Positions 61,200-64,000 of a DNA stretch of 64,000 nucleotides are shown one piece after another (position 1 is the stretch's first letter; each line of letters begins with the position of its first letter). The notes under the pieces were generated by a model, which saw only the letters and a program-made list of their open reading frames with translations, made no database searches and was not told the origin of the DNA. The stretch covers positions 236,281 through 300,280 of the forward strand of contig RQTK01000142.1 of NCBI GenBank assembly GCA_003991915.1, given 5' to 3'. Position numbers and translations under genes: made by a program. The DNA comes from Elysia chlorotica. Lineage: Eukaryota > Mollusca > Gastropoda > Plakobranchidae.

Positions 61200-62588
61200 A
61201 TGTCTTTCTCTTGTCGCCTCAAACCCGATCTCAACTTCTATACACAATTAAGCAAACGTTACGGCTAGATTATTTTCTCACGACTTAGTCAACGTTAATA
61301 TGGGTAAATATAGAAGTATGCAAAGTGATTGATTGTGATAAACTGCAAACTATGATTTTAATACAGGTGTATAACTATCTCTTTTTTTTTGCTCCGGAGA
61401 GCAGAAATTAGTACATATGAATCGGGATCGAACTTATTCTTTTATGATTATGGCATCCACCAAATGACGGAACCGGTACATGTATCAAAGGCGAAAGTTA
61501 ATTAATCATCATTTTCATTGATGGCAAAACGATCTTATTGGACTATGCCATGCTTTTTCTGGTAAAGTCCGTTTCAATGTATAACCAATGTCATCCTGGG
61601 TGTCCGGAAGAATCACATACAGAGACCATCTGACATTCGCATCGCAGACCTCTGGCAGAGAACTGACAGACTGAGCATTTATTTTTCATTGACAAGAGTA
61701 AGAGAAAAAAAAATTATAATCAACAAGATATAGAACATTGCCAAACCATATTTCTTTTCTCATTTAGTAGCATAGCACCAGAGGAAAAAAACCGAGCGAA
61801 CACTACATTGGAAACCATTTCCGTGCCTGTGAAAATGATGAAAAATGCACCCAGAATTTTGCTGCATCATTTTTTGGTCCCTTCTTTTTAGGATAAAGCA
61901 AATGTACGCACGTTTTCAGTTTCACCTAATGTGAAAAACGCACACAATCTAAATTGAGAACATAATTATACATTGTCGCGGAAATAGTAGGCCTACACGG
62001 AAGAGGGCAATATTGTTACGAGATGAACATCACCATTTTGTAAGAAACGTGCTGGGGTTTTAATCAAGTGTGGCGTGAGTTTGCGAAACAGTTTATGAAA
62101 AAGTATTGTATGTCGCTCGTGGTACATTCGTGGTTCAGATTTTAAAAAAAAACAACACCCAAAATTAGTTTTTGCTTGAACATCGAAATGCCAATTTTAA
62201 TTTGCTTCCACTTTGCAAAGCAAGTAATTAAATTCCACGCACCATCTGATATTCCCAGTCGTCACGGAAAAAAACTAGTGTTAATGAGGTTTCTGGGTTT
62301 TATCATAAGTCAGAATAGGAAAGCGAGAAAATTGATAGTAGATTTGACAAAAAAAGAAGGGAGTGAAAACTGGAAGACTAGGTTTAAAAAAAGAGTTTTC
62401 GATTGAGAAAAGTCCATTGTTAGAAGTAGAACAGACCTAGACTACCTACTACATGTACATACCTCCCAATGGCTATGAATTGCCTCAGTTGTTACACCCC
62501 TGCGTTTTCCGAGGAATCTTATACGGAGATAACTGCAGCAATTGATATTTGACCCTTTGATCTTCAGTCTCAGCACACCACCGATGTA

Positions 62589-62644
<56 letters not shown>

Positions 62645-62680
62645 CCCCCCTCTCTGTCTGTATGTCTGTCTGGGTCTTGG

Positions 62681-62764
<84 letters not shown>

Positions 62765-62838
62765 GTTTCTATAATCTCCCTCCCTCACCCTCTCAAAGGT
62801 TGCACTAACGCAGATGGCTAGTCTTCCTACCAACCCAC
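61200..62838 (-). other. GPCR intron 1
   Basis: 1.7 kb between exons 1 and 2. It includes the GA repeat (61141-61199) and two CT repeats (62591-62640 and 62683-62761). No exon recognised. Confidence 0.7.
62591..62761 (+). repeat. Two adjacent (CT)n microsatellites
   Basis: About 50 and 79 bases of CT repeats separated by a CCCCCC/TGTCTG spacer. Confidence 0.95.
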
Positions 62839-62924
62839 CTGGCTAAAGTCGAACAGCGAACCCCGGGCTGCCAGGAAAGGATCTGGACCGGCGTCGGACT
62901 CAGACTTGTTGGACATGGCGAATT
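62839..62924 (-). CDS. Rhodopsin-like GPCR, coding exon 1 (N-terminus)
   Basis: On the minus strand an acceptor (ctcgtttcactttcag) ends at 62925. The ATG lies at 62916-62914 (context AATTCGCCATGTCC) and 26 codons run in phase 0 to the donor AGCCAG|GTGGGT. The extracellular start is MSNKSESDAGPD, with a possible N-glycosylation site at Asn3. It joins exon 2 without a frame change, giving 386 residues in all. The exon starting with an acceptor implies a further noncoding exon upstream, beyond 62925. Confidence 0.8.
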
Positions 62925-64000
62925 CTGAAAGTGAAACGAGACAGAAATGTAGATGGACTTTTGCTACATACGTGTAATATAATGTAAAGAGAATGTGGCG
63001 AATTCTCGTAGTGAAAAAAGACAAAGATGTACATGTACATTTAACCATAATATAATATTCAAGATAATCAGGAAAAGCAGTAACTACATTGTATTCAACA
63101 TTCATAAAAGTAAATAGGATTGGAAGGAGACATTCGTCAACTGGATACAACATAATATAATATGCCTTTTTTACTACAAAGCCAAAATTAATTGTATAAT
63201 TTTGGTGCCTACTTTTTTTTTAACGAGGCGCTCTTTTAATCCCAGAGAAATATGTCCCACTACCAGATTTCTAAAATTAATGATGTGTTGTTAATCCCCT
63301 AGCATAACCCCATGAGATTTTACACATGTAGCCTACATATTCATACATCCGAAGCTCTTTTTACGAGCATACATGAGAAAGTGCGTTAGATAGATATAGG
63401 AGTGAGGCAATAGAATCACAGGCTATGTTAAAATATATTAAAAATCAAATGTTCCCCTTCTCCTCTTTAAATTAAACAATTAGTATTACCTTCATTGCAA
63501 ATTTGATTGACAAATGTAAAATACAAAAGATGTCACAAAAGAGACGAGTGTCCGTCAAAACACCGAGTCAACTTCAGATTGAATACCGAGGAGCATTTCA
63601 AAAGTGTACAAAACATTAATAATAATTATGTCTATTATCGACCCACATGAAGCAACCCACGTGAAGCATTATATTATTCCACCCCTCATGCCTATCTATT
63701 TATAACAATAGAGTGTTATGATAAGTGCAATGTAAAACGATATCAGTTCGTGATGCCGCCACCATAGTCATAATTAGTTATTTACTCTTCACAATTAATA
63801 AAATAGTATTGTATTCATAGGCTTGTCTACGCCAATCACACTAATTACTAACTTACGGATATTTCTGTATCTCTATATCTATACCAATGTTTACCACAAC
63901 AAAAACAACTAATAATAACTAAATAACTAATTATTAATAATAAATTATTATTACTTATTATTATTATTATTAATTATTATTATTATTATTATTATTATTA
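62925..64000. other. Upstream of GPCR exon 1
   Basis: AT-rich. A partial duplicate of the exon 1 acceptor region lies near 62994-63045 (shared word TGGCGAATTCT). An ATT-rich stretch begins near 63935 and runs to the window end. No gene recognised. Confidence 0.55.

Overview
The window is eukaryotic: AT-rich, intron-containing, with clear GT...AG splice sites, AATAAA signals, tRNA-derived SINE copies, (CT)n and (ATT)n microsatellites and poly-G tracts. The repeat repertoire and the three genes suggest a marine or freshwater lophotrochozoan, most likely a gastropod mollusc. That is an inference from style, not a database result. One 25-base N gap (43649-43673) lies inside a CT repeat.

Region 1 (about 4.5-41.2 kb, plus strand) is the main discovery. 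One large shared exon (4563-5765) encodes an acidic, low-complexity regulatory region with SUMO-type motifs and ends at a strong donor in phase 1. It is followed by 18 separate exons (called E1-E18 here) that each begin at a splice acceptor, encode one to three C2H2 zinc fingers usually closed by a C-terminal C2HC finger, and end in their own stop codon. The acceptor of 16 of them restores the same phase as the shared donor. This is the layout of Drosophila lola: one constant regulatory half joined to one of many alternative DNA-binding 3' exons. No BTB domain is visible here; if there is one it lies upstream of the window. Three members look damaged or re-wired (E2 frameshift, E13 lost acceptor, E17 frame clash), E16 has a degraded end, and at least one non-zinc-finger terminal exon (35832-35980) may be mixed in. 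Together these suggest an array growing and decaying by birth and death.

Region 2 (44.8-49.1 kb, plus strand) is a two-exon ABHD17-type depalmitoylase of 288 residues with its catalytic triad complete. Its stop codon is followed in frame by 66 more protein-like codons, a candidate for stop readthrough or a recent premature stop. Its intron carries about seven copies of a short dyad-like word at roughly 170-base spacing.

Region 3 (62.9-59.7 kb, minus strand) is a three-exon rhodopsin-like GPCR of 386 residues.

The remaining DNA is intron or intergenic sequence with SINEs, a decayed LINE, a foldback element, recent tandem duplications and microsatellites. How the genes work together: within region 1 the shared exon would supply regulatory surfaces and the selected 3' exon would supply sequence specificity. 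Regions 2 and 3 show no functional link to it.
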